Positions 38,801 through 53,800 are shown, counted from the stretch's first letter. The stretch is 64,000 nucleotides of DNA from Helopsaltes ochotensis (GCA_013400155.1 VXBM01000214.1:186001-250000); one strand, 5' to 3'. Notes: generated from the sequence alone by a model not told the origin. Numbers and translations are program-made.

Positions 38801-41800
38801 TTAATTTCTCAAAACTGTATTCAAGTACCTTTCCTTCATTGAAGTTTTTTGTTCATTGTCTTTCCAGCTTTCTTTAAAACTCTGCAGATGGGATTCTAGT
38901 GTATATTGGGAGCCTGAAGTAAAATATCTTGCTTGCATAGCTAGTGCCACATTGTGTGGGATCTCAGTATCTGCAGTTTGAGGAGCGTGCTACTGCTACT
39001 TTTGTCTGAATCCTCTGTTACTATAAAAATATTAACTTAGTCAGCATTTAAGGAAAACCCAACTATTCAATCAATGCAGGAAGTATATTGACATAAAGTT
39101 CCCACATCCTTTATATACCAATACTCCTGTAAAAGCTCTTTTAGCTTTGCTATAGTTGACAAAACATGTCCCAAACTACTGTGTTCTTTGAAGAACAGCA
39201 GATAATTTAATTGACTCAAAAGAGAATTCTGAAGTAGAGCACTTGTGTCAAAGATCATCTTCAATGTTTTTCCAGTATCATGGGAAGTTACTTTTAAGGA
39301 CTTCCACTGCTGGGATTGCTGTTTAGTGTTAAAGGAAAGAGTGAGAATGGATCTATTCAGAATTTATGGACAAAGATGAAATCTAAAGTCTTTTCCTGAA
39401 GCTTAAAATAGCTACTGCAGGGTAATGGAAATATGCTTAACTAGAAAGCTGCTGTGTCCTGCTTCAGCTACAGTAACTGACATTACTGAATGTCTAGCAG
39501 CTGGAAAATACATAGTGGGAGCATGCTAAAACAGGCTCATGGACTGTTTTAGAGCCATGAGACAATGATTGTGAGCTTACAGATTCCCAGTGGTCACAGA
39601 ATGGAAAAACACAGTCCTGGCCATTATATTTTCTGATCCTTCAAAAGCTAGAAAAATTACAGACTTGATAGCTAGGATGCATTTATGCCAGCTTCATTGC
39701 AAATATTGGCTACTAAAAATACTTTCAAGTATGATCAGTTGTTATACAGAATTACTGAGCTGTGCAAAAAGGAAAAAAATTGCAGCTGTTTAAAAAAAAA
39801 GGAAAAGCAATTTTGGGCAATTTTAGGGATAGATATGTTAGAAGGGTTAAAACTTACTGGAAAATTGTCCAAAGCATCTAGTAAATTACTAATGTATTGC
39901 AAGCCTTCTGATATAAAGTTCTGCTTGGAAATTGTGAGTTCTTAAAAGTGAACACTCACTGTATATCCCAATATAGCTTCAAGGATTAAGTTTACTCCTG
40001 TGTGAAATCTGGCATGTAGCTTCTGGGCCCTAAACATATTCTGGAGCCTTTTTATTTATTCCTAGCTTCAGAAAAAGGTCCACTTGGTAGTTCTATGTTA
40101 ATAGTTTCAGATGTTTTTTGTGAACACGATTTTATGGATTTAGAATTACCTTGTTTTTCCAACTTTGAATTTGACTGTTAATGAATAATCAAAGGTTTCA
40201 GTCTTGGGTTTTTCAGACTTGCAGATCTGAGAAATTTCATTTCAGTAAATGGGAATTTCTCTCAGCTAAACTACCTAGGATTTTCAAGTGGTCTGTTGAA
40301 TGGCAAAAATGGTGGTCATCATTGTAACTGCTAGTCCCATGATTATGATCTCTCTTTGAAAAACTGTTTCCTTCTGAGTTTCATGGTGGTAAGGTCTGGC
40401 TTCTTCTGAGGAGAAGCCATCATAACACTTCATCAAAAAATCAAAGCATCCTAAAAGGCTTTGTAATAAGACTTTCATTCATTTGACTTGAAAAGATAAT
40501 GAATGCACTGTATGCAAAATTTCAAGTCTTTATGCTTCTCTCTCTCATCCCAAAGGAGTTAACATTAGCTCCCAATGATGTTCGTACAGATTCAGATTTT
40601 CCCAGCCCATAGTAACCCAAGCTATATAGCTCAGTACGTGGCCTGAACTGGCCCTGGCTCCTGTGTGTCATGCTTCAGTCTGAATCCTGTTAGTGATCCA
40701 GCTGAAAGAGCACCAAGTTCCTCCAACAGTGCTCGTTCGTGCTCCCTGCCTGGCTGCCTGGCACGAGCCAGTTGTAGAGCCAAGAACTGTGACCAGCAGA
40801 AAACCTGTGGATATTCAGGTGAACAGGACCAACACTTTTCGCTATTGTTCTTTCTGCCTCCTGCCAGGTACTACTTAAATGTAGCCTATAATAATAGCCC
40901 AACTTTTTCACATCAGCTTGGTATTAAAGGAATCCATTTAAGATCTTTAGGATGCCTGAGCACGACAGTTCTGCTGTTTTTACAGTGGCAGACTGCTCTT
41001 ACCAATCCTGTTCTTACCATCCAGATGAGACAGGAAAGACTGCAGTATAGGTAACAAACTCTTTCAAAAACAGCCCTTACACTGTGGGCTTGTGCTCAAG
41101 ACACAAACCACTAGTCTATTTAACACATACACATGGACTCAATTGCATGACTATATAAAATATTTAAATGTGCCTCTTCTGTATCATGAAGGAGAAATGA
41201 TGTGGTTTTGTCGGAGACCAGTAAGAATAAAATGACGGTCCAGGTACGTACTTTAAGCCATCAGGAGAATATCTGACTGCCAGACAGCAGGAATCCTCTG
41301 AGCATGTTTGGCATGTTTGATGTCATTTCCAAAACTCATGTGTGGGACACAGTCAGTATAACTAATGGCTGTGGTCACCATTGCTACATCTTGCTTCTTT
41401 TGCTGATGTAAATGAGCTTCATGAGTGTGGAGTATCAAGCAAGGGTCATATTTTTATTCCTATTTTGATGAAGGGAGAAATTGAGGTGTAGAGGTTAAAT
41501 TGTCACAGTACCAAGTTACTCAATGACTGCTGAACTTGAGGTCTTTGCCTGTCTTTGTTCCTTGTGACTGCATGTTGATTTCTCCCTTTCCTTCCTCCAG
41601 TAATTAGAGAAGCAAAGAACTAGTCAGGAAACTCTTCTGGTTTACTGTTTTTTGTACATGGAGAAGGAAATTGTGTCTGCTTACAGGGGAAACAGGTAGT
41701 TCCCTAGATACAGGCATAGGAACTCTTAGGCAAAACTTTTTCAGGGAACCAGCTGTGAATTGGGAGAAAAGTAGCCCTAAATGGAAAATCATCTGTGGGA

Positions 41801-44800
41801 GTGTGTGTATATGTGGTGGGAGGGGGAAGAGGGCGAGGAGAAGGTGGAGAAGAAGAAAATTTTTTAAAAGAACAATTTGGCAGAAAATTCAGTTTCTTCT
41901 CTCATTTTTTTGAGTATGTCTTTCAGTAAAACTGAAAACACTTTGGATCAAGGAGATACATTGAGGTTTTCTTCTTCTACTTGAACTCTTTCTTTCACTG
42001 AATTTGCTTTCCAGAACTGAGTTTAATTCAACATCAGACTCTCTTATTGCTTTGCTCCTGTCCAAATGAATTAATTTTCTCTTTGGCATGTAAAAATTAC
42101 AAAATCCTCTCAATGTGTTGTTTTTATGCACGTAGAATATAAATGTATATATATTCCCTTACAGAAAACATTTTCCAGACTTACCATTTTATCTTCAATG
42201 AAGAAACACACTAAAAGTAGACTAATCTTCCTGAGTGAGCTTCATAGCATTCTTCAAGTATAAGAAATATGTCCCCAGTTCTAACCAGTATTTTTCAGAG
42301 CAGTTCATCATCTCCCTTGGCCAAGTAAAGCTTGTAGAACATAGAAAATCTTTGTATGACAGTGCACATGCTTCAGTAGCAATTTTCTTAGTTTTGTGTC
42401 CTGTTGGTTGATATACAAGCTACACAACTGTCTGACTGCACCACCATGATTATTGTTAAAGAGCTGTCAGTCACAGAGTCATGGAATAGTTTGGGTTGGA
42501 AGGCCGTCTAGTCCAGCCTCCTTTCAGAGACAACTTCAATTAGATCAGGTTCCTCGGAGCCCCATGCAACCTGGCCTTGAATGTTTCTAGGGATGGGACA
42601 TCTACCTGAAGGAAGGGGCTTAGCAGACCAATCCATGGTCATGGTCATCCTGATGACTTGAATTTTGAAACAGTGGGAATATAATTTCCTTATAGTTGTC
42701 CCCTGCCTGCAAATAAAAAAAACATCCAAAAATAGCAACTGGGGGGGAAAGGGGGCATCAAAGTTGTTCTTGTCCCCTTTGTGGGACTCCCTGCATCATT
42801 AAGTGCTGCCATGAATAGCACAGCAGTGTCTGGTTCTGAATATACAGGTGCGTCTATTCCGAGGTGTGCCATAATTGTCTTGCCTGTTCTTTGTTTTAGT
42901 GAACTTCTGCAAGATTTGGAAAACTGTGAAAATGATCCTGTGGCTATAGCAGATTGTTTTGTTTCCAAGGTAAGTCTGCAGCACCAGTTACAGAGTGCTG
43001 TGAGGGAAATAAGATTAATTTATTAGCTTGTGAGACTTAATCCTGATAGCTTGTGTAATGTTAACCAAGAAAAGTCAGCAAATCTATGGAAAGGGAAGGA
43101 ATTTCTCTTAGTATTTGATAGGGATATGCCTCTGATTTGCGTTTCTAAAAAATCAAGACAAAGGTGTCATTTTCTTCAATAAGTGTATCTGAGCTAGTGG
43201 AGCTGTTGATTGAGTTCATTTCCAGGGTTTGTTTTTTTGATCAACTGTTATAGGGGTTCTCTTTTTCACTTGCATCTGTTAATGCAGATGATCAAGTGGT
43301 ACTCCATTTATGCCTTGTCAGCTTAAAAACTACTAGAGAATAAAACTTGGCTGCATTCTTAGAAAAGGCAATAACATTAACATACAAAATATGGCCATAT
43401 TATTTTCTGAGAATTTTTCCTGAAACCCCCAACTGTACCTTTAATTTTCTTTTTAAATGGAATGGTCCAAAGTCTAGCCTTAAGATTCAAATCCCATTCT
43501 CTCTGAAATGATTTGAATTTTCTGAACATTGATAGGACATCTGGATTCTGTTGGGCAATACTGAAGCCAAAAATATGGAGTATGGGAAGTTGTTAGGTGC
43601 AGCAGAAATATAGGGAAGAAGATGACCTTCATTGTAGGAAACACAGGGAGCCAGTCAGGGAGAAGAGGAACAGCTGTAATGAGTAGTATTTAATTATAAT
43701 TACATAATTTGGGGTACAGATCATGCTAGTTCACTGGAGATTTCAATCAGAGAATCTATGTATGCCTTGAATCTGTAGAGCCCAAATGTGTTAAAAAAAT
43801 AATGCTATCTGTGTGGTATTTCTGGAGGACGAGGGTTCATGTATTGTTTAAAGTTAAATAATATCTTTATATGTCTGCTTGCCTTTTTGTATTAAAAAAA
43901 AAAAGAAAAAAAAATCAAAAAAACTCCAAAGACACCAAAAAGCCAAAACCTGTGATGTTTTATACTTTGTCCTGAACTTAGCATTTCCAGCATCAAGCAC
44001 TCAATGTAATAAGTCTAATACATGGATTTAGGATTTACTGGACCACCCTCTCATTGTGGTCCAATAATTTGTTTGGCACTGTTGTGACATAAGGGATTTT
44101 ATAGTAAATTAGAGTAATGATACCAGCTAAGTGCTGCTGTTTCACCAGATCTCTTGCTTCAGCTGCGTTTGAGAAAGCTGTAATTTATCTAATTGGTCTT
44201 TGGTAAGCACTGAGAGACCTTAGTGTTGGCACCACTGCTACAAAAGTAGGATGCATTTTTGCCCCATTGCAGTGGGGTTTATGGCATGTTGTTATTGCTA
44301 CAGATAACCTGAATTGAATTGAATTGAATTGAATTGAATTGAATTGAATTGAATTGAATTGAATTGAATTGAATTGAATTGAATTGAATTAAATTTAAGG
44401 AGAGAGAATGGGGTAAGGGCAAATGCAAAGTCCTGCTTCTGGGACAGAATAACCCCCATGTGCCTGCTGAGTCTGGCTGACTAGAAAACAGCTTAACAAA
44501 GAGGATCTGGGGTCCTGGTGGGCTAGAAGTTGTGAGTAAGTCAACAGAGTGCCTGTGCAGTGAAGGCCAGCTGGGAGGCTTTCAAGGTGTTTGCAGATAG
44601 AACAGTTTGGAGCTGGTAAATATTTCTGCTGTATTGCTTTCTTATAGCTGGGACTGCTGGGACTACTCCTGCTGGGATGCAAAACAGAGATTGTGCAACT
44701 GATAATAAGAAGTCCAGGAAAAAATTGTGTTCTTATTCAAATTGGCCAGCTGAAAGGGCTTGTCTGGTAGACTTTCTGGCCATTAGTTCCAAAACCCATC

Positions 44801-47800
44801 TGCATATCATTGCTTGTGCCTTTTGTTGCTTGTCAAATGCTTTTAGCATTTGTATTATTGGCAGGCAACTGCCTGATGGCTCAGAAATTGCTAGAGATTG
44901 CAGTACTAACAGGCATTTTTTAGCTTCATCCAGACAAGTGCAAACACTTAAAAGCAAAATCAAACAATACCAAAATACCCCACAGTTCTGGTTTTGGCCC
45001 TGAGAATTTCATTACAGCAACTGCTCACTGTCTTAACAAACTCCAGTTGTCCATTCTTGGTTACTTGTGTCTTCCCAGCACCGGGAAGTGGAACTAAAAC
45101 TGCCTTTTTTGGCAGCATGTGCTCCCTCAAGTCTTATGGGAATTTGGCCATTTATTGTTTCATTGCTTCGAGTGCGTTAGATCTTCACTGAAAGTTAAGC
45201 AGGGCAATGTTATCATGCTGAAGTCATAGCTCACAGCCTTAGCTAATGGTTGTAGCTGTGCTGGAGCTTCTTCAATGCTTCCAGTGGAACTGTGCTTAGA
45301 TTACACGGGCTCTTGACCTAGTGCCATTTTTCCACTCAATATTATGAATATGTGAATATTGTAGGTGTTGCGAATCTTAAGGTATAACCAAGTTTTCACT
45401 GTAGTTCCTGAGTTTGCTTCTTGCACTCTTAAGAAGCTCAGTAACTGCATAAAGTAAAAGTTCTTTCTTTCTTAGGATTCCTGTGAAATCACACAGAGTT
45501 GGTTTGCATATATAACAGAACAGTTATGGTTAAAGTAACACCGGAGCTTGTGGTATAAAATGTTTTATATTTGTGAAGATGAGGGAGCTTGATTTTTGAA
45601 GTTTTGGCGCATTCTCTTTGAACTTTGTTATTTGGTTTTGCTCAATAAAATTTCTTATATAGCATATTATACTTCTCTCACACAATGATACATGACTGTG
45701 TTCCCTGTGTATAACTTTCATGCTTCAGTAGTAAAAAGCCTTGTAACCTTTAAGGGGAAGGATTATTAAAACATGCTTCAGCGTACTTTAAACAAAAACA
45801 CATCATTGTGGATATGAATCTTTATCTTCACATTTTTTGTGTTGAGTACCCAAAGTAAATAGCCCCTAAAATGGCAGCTTTGATTTATTAACAGACATTG
45901 GCAATGTTTTTAGTCTAAACTAGCCAAAACTCATTAACCACTAAAATAACTGTGCGAAACTATGACTTTATGGAAATGTAGATATTTAATAGCAACTTAC
46001 AATATTGTATTGAATCCCCCTGCTTCCAAATATTTTAATACATTAATAAGGCAAAAAAGGCAGATAGACACAAATGCAGGAAAGCACACTTGTTTTAAAA
46101 CCTGCTATTCAATCATGAATTGCAGTCTTTCTCTTTCTGCCTCAAGATGTGGGTGGTGTGGATGGGTATTTGTTTAACAGTGTTGGATGGCTGCTGCATG
46201 GAAATAACCTGCCTCTGAGGGTAGTTGTACTAGTTCAGTTTATACCAGTTCTGATCCTCTCTCTTTGTCTACAAGAACTGTATTAAAACTAGTATGTAAA
46301 AGTTCTTGGAGACATTTTGCTGGTGACTAATTGGAGACTTATAAAAAGGTTCCAGTGCAAGCTTAGCTATGGCCTAATTATTCACACAGAAGACAGTTTA
46401 TAAGGTTTTTTTTGCCAGTTCAGTCTTTCATTTTTATAGTAACAATGCCTGTGTTAACTAGCAGATTGACTTAAGTATTCTGTACAGTTATATTTAAGTG
46501 AGTTGTTTTAAAGGAGAGCTGAATTCTGTCACGTTGCTCTTCTCACTCAGCACCCCAGAAATTCAGAACATATGTTTTCTGAAAGGCACACTAACAGCTT
46601 AACCAAGGGGAAAGGGAGAATTACTTTAATCTAGCATCTCATTAGTGAAGAGGAGATCCAGGCAATTGGCTTCAGTTTGCACACTGACTCCACCCATTTT
46701 CTCAGTCTCCATTTTCCTTTAAAGTGTCTTTTATGACTGTAAAAAAGCACAGTGCACTAAGAGGTGAGGGAAGATCTGGAATGCATGTGGAGGAGATATG
46801 CAGTGAATTGATTCCAGTGCAAGGGACCAGTGTAAGTATAGCTGGGATCCGCTCATGCTTGGCTTTGCTCTTGAGGGGGACTTGCAATCAATGCGGATGA
46901 ACTCTCAGTTCAAAAACCTGAGTCTCAGGTTTTTGCAGCTTCTACCACAACAGCTTTGGGCCCCCAGATTTAAACTGATCTCTGGAGCACTTCCAGTCTC
47001 CATGCACAGATCAGTTTTAATCTGGCCGGAAGACAGTTGATGTGAACAAAAGTATTTTCAAGCTGAGTAAGTTTAAGAATGTCCAAAGAAATACTGATGA
47101 GCGTAACTGGTGTTTTCCTTATGTTGTGAAAGTATTCGGAAAAATAATAAATCGATTTTAGTTCCTGGTTTTTCTTTTGCTCCTGTTCTGAGCAATGGAG
47201 TTTTGTCAGGATGAGGAAGAACCTTTCTTGGAAGTGGCTCTCTTGACCACTTTCCCAACATGTTCACATGAATCTGGCCAATGCCTGGGCAAGGTGTACG
47301 AAGTTGATTCACAAGAGATCTGAAGTTTTGAGTGGGTATCAACAATCTCATCCTGAAGGCAAAACACATGTACTTGACTTTCTCCTGGCACTATGCTCGC
47401 ATTGCTCAGTAAAAGTAAATGCTCTCTGATGGTTCTGTGTGGTGAAATGAGCTGTGACTCACTGGAGCAAGTACACACGTAAGTGCAGTATGGAATTTGG
47501 TGTTATGTCTGTTCAGAAAGCAGGGATGATAATGAAACAGTTCTTAAGGTTTAGAGGTATCGAGGACATAATTTGTTGCATTCACTAGCTAGACAAAAAT
47601 TCTTTTAAAACAAACAAACAAAACACCCCACAAAACCACCCAACCATTAAAAGTAGTTCTGACCTTGTGTAAAAAAACCCTAAACCAAAACCCAAACCAA
47701 AGAGTGAGAGTGTGAAAAGGCTCCTGGGGTTTCAGACATGCTTTTGATTTTGAGGGGAATGTGCACACAGCCTACTCTGTAACCCTGAAGTGTTTGGCCT

Positions 47801-50800
47801 TGTTTGTTTTACAGATAGTACTTTCATTGGTTAAAATTTCACAACAGATATTCTTTTCATTTTTGTTTGAAAAGCAGAATAATCATGTGATATGAGCAGA
47901 ATAGAAACAAATAATAAATTGGCTCAAAATGTTCTTCACTCTGCTTATGAAGGAGTTCTATAAATTGTATTATTCTGTTATCATAGCCATGGGAATATAT
48001 TAAAATTTATACCAAAATCCCCTAAATGAAAACTTTGAATTAATATATGCATAAATAAAATAAAATACATTTTTTCACCGTATTGGATTTTACCTTAGTG
48101 TCCTCTCTTAAGCACCCTGGCTTAGTATGAGTGCTGGCTAGTTTGGTAGTGATTGCCAAAGAAAATCACACAGTGTAATATCTGCAACTCTCTGAAGTTT
48201 GTTAATTCTTAATTTTGAGTGGAGCGGGTTTGGAGCTGTGGCTGGGGTTCCAAGCATGGGCAGGGACTGTCCATGTGACACAGGCTCACTTCCTCTGCAT
48301 GTGGACATGGGGTGTAGTAACACTGCCACAAAAACTAGCTGCGATGACAAAGTTAGTTCAAGTGTGAAAAACCAAGCTAAATTATTTAACTGTATTTGTA
48401 CCAAGACTGCTTTTAGTTGGTTTGTTGGTTTCTAAGAGAAGAGCAGTTTAATAAGCTTACAGCCCACCAGTGAGTAAATGGGGATCACAATCCCCTGGGG
48501 AAACATTTATTAGAAGTTTGCTTGAGTTATTTTTTTCAGAACAGTGAATACTGAAATCCAGTAAGACATAGTGAAATGAATTGCAATGACTTGTACTCCT
48601 GCAGGGTAACATCTTACTTTATACAGGGTCCTTATGGATCACTGCTCAGTGGAGAGATGAATGGCACAAGCTGCTTTACCCCCAGGAGAGGGGGCCGGGA
48701 CCAGTGCTGTTGGAATTGGCAAAGGGCACTGCCGGAGATGGCTCTTTCTGATGAATGGCTGAATGAAAAACAGCCAAACCCCAATAGTGAAGAACAAAAG
48801 CCACAGCCTGTGTCAGCCCTCTCCCCAGGGGTGGTGCTTCTCAGAGCACTGTGCCTTCTGTGAATGCAGATGTTTGGTCTTGCCATTCACCATCAATGAC
48901 CCCTGGGAGACAGCCCCTCATGGAGGACAGCTATTGTGCTGCAGAATGCCAGAGCCCATTCTGAAGATGCTTTGAGTGGAAACTGGGGTCTTACTGCTGG
49001 AGGATTGTGTTTTATCTGTCTAGGGCTTATGAAAGAAAAAGTGATTGATATGGGGAGCACTTTGCCATTCTGCAGTACTTTCTTAGCCTTCTGGACTCCA
49101 GTAAGCTGCAGAAATTGTGTCTTGTTTGGGATAGAAGTTCATAGCAGATGTGGACTTTGAGCACAGGGGAATGTGTCTGAAAATCTGTTCTTGCATAGAA
49201 TTAAATGATGATTATTAAGGAAAAATCTTAGGCCAGGGAAGAAAGAAATGAAACTCAGACATCAGCTCTGAGAAGCTTATCAGCATTAAGTTTGAGTAAT
49301 TTCAGAGTGTCAGGCAAGTGTGGAAACACACCCAGATCTAGTTTCAACTTGTTGGGGCAATAGCTGTCTGCTTTCACATAATTTATTTCTTTAAAAAATC
49401 ACTTTTGTGTCTTCTAATTTCACGCTTAGACTGTACTCACATGTGAAAGTATTTATAATTGCTTGTAAATGGCACACCAAACATAACCTGCAAAACTTAT
49501 TTTTCCCAGTAAATACACCAGTACATGGTGTGACTGTTGGGGCTGTCCTGTGCGGGGCCAAGAGCTGGTTGTGGGTCCCTTCCCTTATAACTCAGGATAG
49601 TCTACAATTCTATGATATGGGTGTGCTTCAGCACACAAAAATACTAGATAAGTGCAGCCAGCTGTTTGAAGGACGTATGTGTAGTGTGATGGTGTTTTGG
49701 TTGGGTTTTTGGTTTTTTGGGGTTTTTTGAGATGCGTAGATTTTTGTAAGGTACTTCGGAGGCTTTGTTGCAAAGTCACTTGTTTTATCTCTTTGTGGGT
49801 TTTCTTGGTTTTTCTTTCCAGTAAAGGAAAAATCTCCCCCTCAAAAAGGTGAAATTAAATTCTGGTTCTGTTAGGACTATCACTGTGAACATAGAGAACT
49901 CATTGATCAGGAACTGAAGGAGGTGTTTTCTTGACATCATCTTTATCTTGCACACATTAGCTGCTAATTTGACAAAATCTCAATATATGCAAACATTTTC
50001 TCCCTGTGCAGAGTGAAGATTTCCACATATATACACAGTACTGCACCAACTACCCAAGGTAGGAATTATGGGTTCCTTTTGTTTCTTTGTCCCTTGGCAT
50101 TTTTGTGTAATGCAAATTACACTCTATAGGGAAAAAAAAATAAAAGTCAGCTTATTCCCTTCCTAAATTGGAGGGAATTTACCTTTTCTGTAAAAAAGAA
50201 AAAAAAATACAATATTTTTAAAAAAATATTTATCTGAAGTTTGGTTTTGTCTACTCTTGTGGTTCATTGTTTTACCCTTCATTAGCAAATGATGGTCTTA
50301 TTCTGCAATGCTGCTTATATAATTCTCAGTAAGAGAGACTGGTTGCATGTCAAGGGAGAACAAAGCTGAATGGACAAGATAAATTAAAAAAAAAGCCAAA
50401 CTAAACAACAGAAATAGCAGTTATTAGAATGGGAACCTGCTGCCCCTTGTAAAAACAAGCTAAAAAGGAAGTCATTCTTTACCTACAGACCTGTGGAAAC
50501 AGTGTCTTAAAGCTGTGTATTGATGCTTTCAGGTCTGTGGCTGTGCTGACAGAGTGCATGAGGAACAAGGCAGTGGCCAAGTTCTTCAGAGAGCGGCAAG
50601 AAGCACTGCAGCATTCTCTGCCCCTGGGCTCTTACCTCTTGAAACCTGTCCAACGCATCCTCAAGTACCACCTGCTTTTGCACGTAAGAAATATATTTAG
50701 TTTCGGGCTGCTGCACGTCAGAGTTCCTGCCTCTGGTGCGAGGCTTGGTGGTTAGAAAGGTTCTGGTTTTCCTTAAATGCTCTTCCTTTTGTGGGTATTT

Positions 50801-53800
50801 GATTTCAACACGTGGAGACTTTCTGTCTTTGTCACTTCACACCATATGCATCTATTTGGAGTGGGAAATTTATGGTAATTATTTTCGACACATTGCATCA
50901 GTCTTGCATCCAATTAATTAGCACTTTTTGGAAAACTGGTCTGTAATTCTGAAGTTGTTTGGAAAATTCTTGTCATGATTAAACATTTTGTACACAAATT
51001 TATTGTTCCAATGAAGAACAGTGTTTTTCCACATGTTGCAATGCTGGGGGTGGTTGAAAGAAGGGCTAAATACATATAAACACCCTGACTGCTAAGAATT
51101 TTGTGGAGAGGAATGATGGAGGAAGTGGGAACTCTTTCCACATTCAGTGAATTGAATTAAGCAAGTTTCAGAAATTCATGCTTTATTGTTAACGTTTTTC
51201 ACATATGTTTCCTATTAGAGAGTCATGTTGTAGTGAAGTGTAAAGACACTGATCCTTATTTTAAATGCCTGGTGCTTTTCTGCTCTCCAAATGCAGTAAA
51301 GCAATGCCTAGTGTAATTCCATCAGGGTTTTGTAAGTGTGTAGAAATGTTCTGTGTTGTAGGAAAGCCATTAAAAGCTGTCTGAAAAATCTCCTGTCAGT
51401 GTGCTGCACTCTCTTTCTGTGCCTCTCTGCTCACACTGGCTGCTTCAAGTGTACTTGTTGCTAAACTGACCCCAAAGTCTTGACTTTGTTCATCATCTTG
51501 TGTTAATCAAATTGATAGCAACATGCATCAGTAGCAAAGGCAGGAACATTGCCTTCGAGTGATTGCGATGCACAGATAAAAACAGTATTGCATTCAACTG
51601 GGAAAGTTCACTTAGGAGCAAGGGGACTCTGGCTTTTTTTCCCTTTGTCTTAGGAAATAGAAAACCACCTTGACAAGGACACTGAGGGCTATGATGTGGT
51701 TCTGGATGCCATAGATACCATGCAGAGAGTGGCATGGCATATAAATGACATGAAGAGGAAACATGAACACGCCATCAGGCTCCAGGTGAGTTCCCAGAGA
51801 GATTTTATGGGTGTTTGTGAGCTGATTTTGTCAATATATGTGCAATTAACATTTTTGAATTTATCTTTTCTTTTAATCTTTGTCTGTCATAATTTAGACT
51901 CCTGTTGAGCATGCCTGTGGCTGTTTGATCTTGGAAACCATGGTCATAACTGCTGCAGGAAAATCTCACACATCTCTAACCTACAAGCAGCATCCTGTAA
52001 AGCATTTATTTGGCTGTAATATGGAACTTAAGATAACTCTTCTTTCTTCCTTTCCCTCAACTGTACTGCACTGCTGTACAACCCTAGGGCATGGCTTTGT
52101 TCAGAAATCCTGTGGTTTCCGATTTCTTCCCTTTGTGCTGATTAATTTTGTTTTGAGGCATTTCTTTTGCTGATTCTTGTTTAAATACTTTCCTCTTGGG
52201 TTTTAGAAAACTCATTATCAGTTGCTTTGTGAAAAGCATAAACCTAGAAACATGATACTTGGAAAAACTCTAACTTTGCTTCAAATGAAGATTTTTCGGG
52301 GAGGAGAAACAAAAGCTACACCCTGAGTAATTTTTGGCATCAAGAGCAAGCTCTTTTGTAGAATTTTTTCTCTCATTCTGTTTCCAGGTTCCCAGTTAAT
52401 CACACTTTTATGTTACATTTTCAATATTTATATCACTTTAAGAAAATTGGGGGGATTTTTTAGTTTATAAAAGGGGGTAATAAGCTTATCCCATTTCAGA
52501 AATCCATATCATGTAATTCTTTGCCCTTTTTTTTTAACGTACATTAAATTTATTCACCCTTTTTGTGGTTTTCTTCTTTTTTGTGTTTTGGGGGTTTTTT
52601 TTAATGATTGTTTATTTTTTGTGTTGCTGTTGTTTATGTGTAAGGAAAATTTGACAACGTCTTGCCTGCAGCAGGGTGACCTTTGCCACACAATACTGGA
52701 AATGCATGCTAATGACTTTTAACAACAGTCTCCTATAAATCTGAGTAATTATATTTGGCAATAAATAGAAGTTAAATGCTTTTGGAAAAAAAAAGCTTTT
52801 TTTTATTTATTGAGCTCAGCTGGAAAATGTATGGGGTTGTGGAAAATGTTTGTGTTCATAGTTCCCCTTTAAACAAGTAAAACCTGTTTCTGCAGCCATA
52901 GATATAGACCTTCTGCGGGCTCTCACACTGCAATGTGGTCTGCAAGTACTGCAACAGCAGTTCTTGCACAAAGTGTCCCTCAACAGTGTGGACTTGATCC
53001 CTGTGCTGTATCCTGACTTACTAACAAGTTCCTGGAGAGATCTGATACAATGCAACTTCTTGAAATTTTTTTTTCCTTTTTTTTTTTTTTTTTTTTTNCA
53101 AGTGTCTGTATGAGCCAAAGTGGGCTGCTTTGGGGTTTTATTCCTGTGAATGCTTTAGCCTGCATTGGTGCTTCAAATGGACTGGGATGTTTTCTAGTTG
53201 AAAGCTCTATTAAAGTCTAATATCCTAGACTGGCCAGTTGCCTAGGATGAGGCAGTCTGTCTCTGCTTTGCTAATGCTGCCAGGTTTAAAGTCTAATGCA
53301 TGTTTTTAAAGAGTTCCCTAGTTAAAAGTTTAGCCTGCTTTTAGAATTTGATGTCCGATGTTTAAGTCCTATGTCATTGTCGTTGACAGAAAACAAGCAG
53401 CTTAAGGAAACAGAATAGCCATAGCTAAGTGACACAGTCTTGTGAAGATGTTCTTAGATGTTTCTCCAACCTTTTTTTTTTTCCTTAAGTAATAAATAAG
53501 GTGAGAAATATCAGTGCTATCTACATAAATCATTAATATACAAGCAAATATTCAGATGTTCAGTTCACTGAATCACTTCAGTCTTCTGGGAATCATCTCT
53601 TCAATCCAAACATCTGACAGAAGTGTCTTCTGTGATGGGCTATAGGACATGGCATTATAATTCATTTGGTGGGAGACCACACAACTTCAGGAGAATACCC
53701 AGGGTGCTGGGGACACAGAGGAGAGTGTGACAGAGACTGATGGCTGAATTACAGATGATTTTCCATCTCTGGGAGCAAGGGGAGAAGAGGTTGTGCTCTT

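Larger units (their letters stand above)
42970..50011 (+). other. PLEKHG1: PLEKHG1 intron 3 (7.0 kb)
   Basis: Lies between donor GTAAGT and acceptor GTGCAG. It holds an A-rich tract near 43891-43925, the (GAATT)16 array, a plus-strand CR1-like piece (44396-44625), a possible 5S-like remnant (about 45176-45208) and an A/C-rich low-complexity tract (about 47607-47700). The 95-residue open frame at 48576-48863 has no domain. Confidence 0.9.

Noticed and set aside
40665..41054. 129-residue ORF with a Cys-rich start
   Set aside because: Cys spacing fits no zinc-binding family I recognise, and the rest is composition-driven; intronic.
47675..47700. CCCTAAACC-like text resembling interstitial telomere repeat
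   Set aside because: Only one CCCTAA unit; the neighbours are CAAA/CCAAA variants, so it is A/C-rich low complexity.
48576..48863. 95-residue ORF in intron 3
   Set aside because: Looks protein-like in places but has no domain, and does not connect in phase with exons 3 and 4 through clear splice sites.
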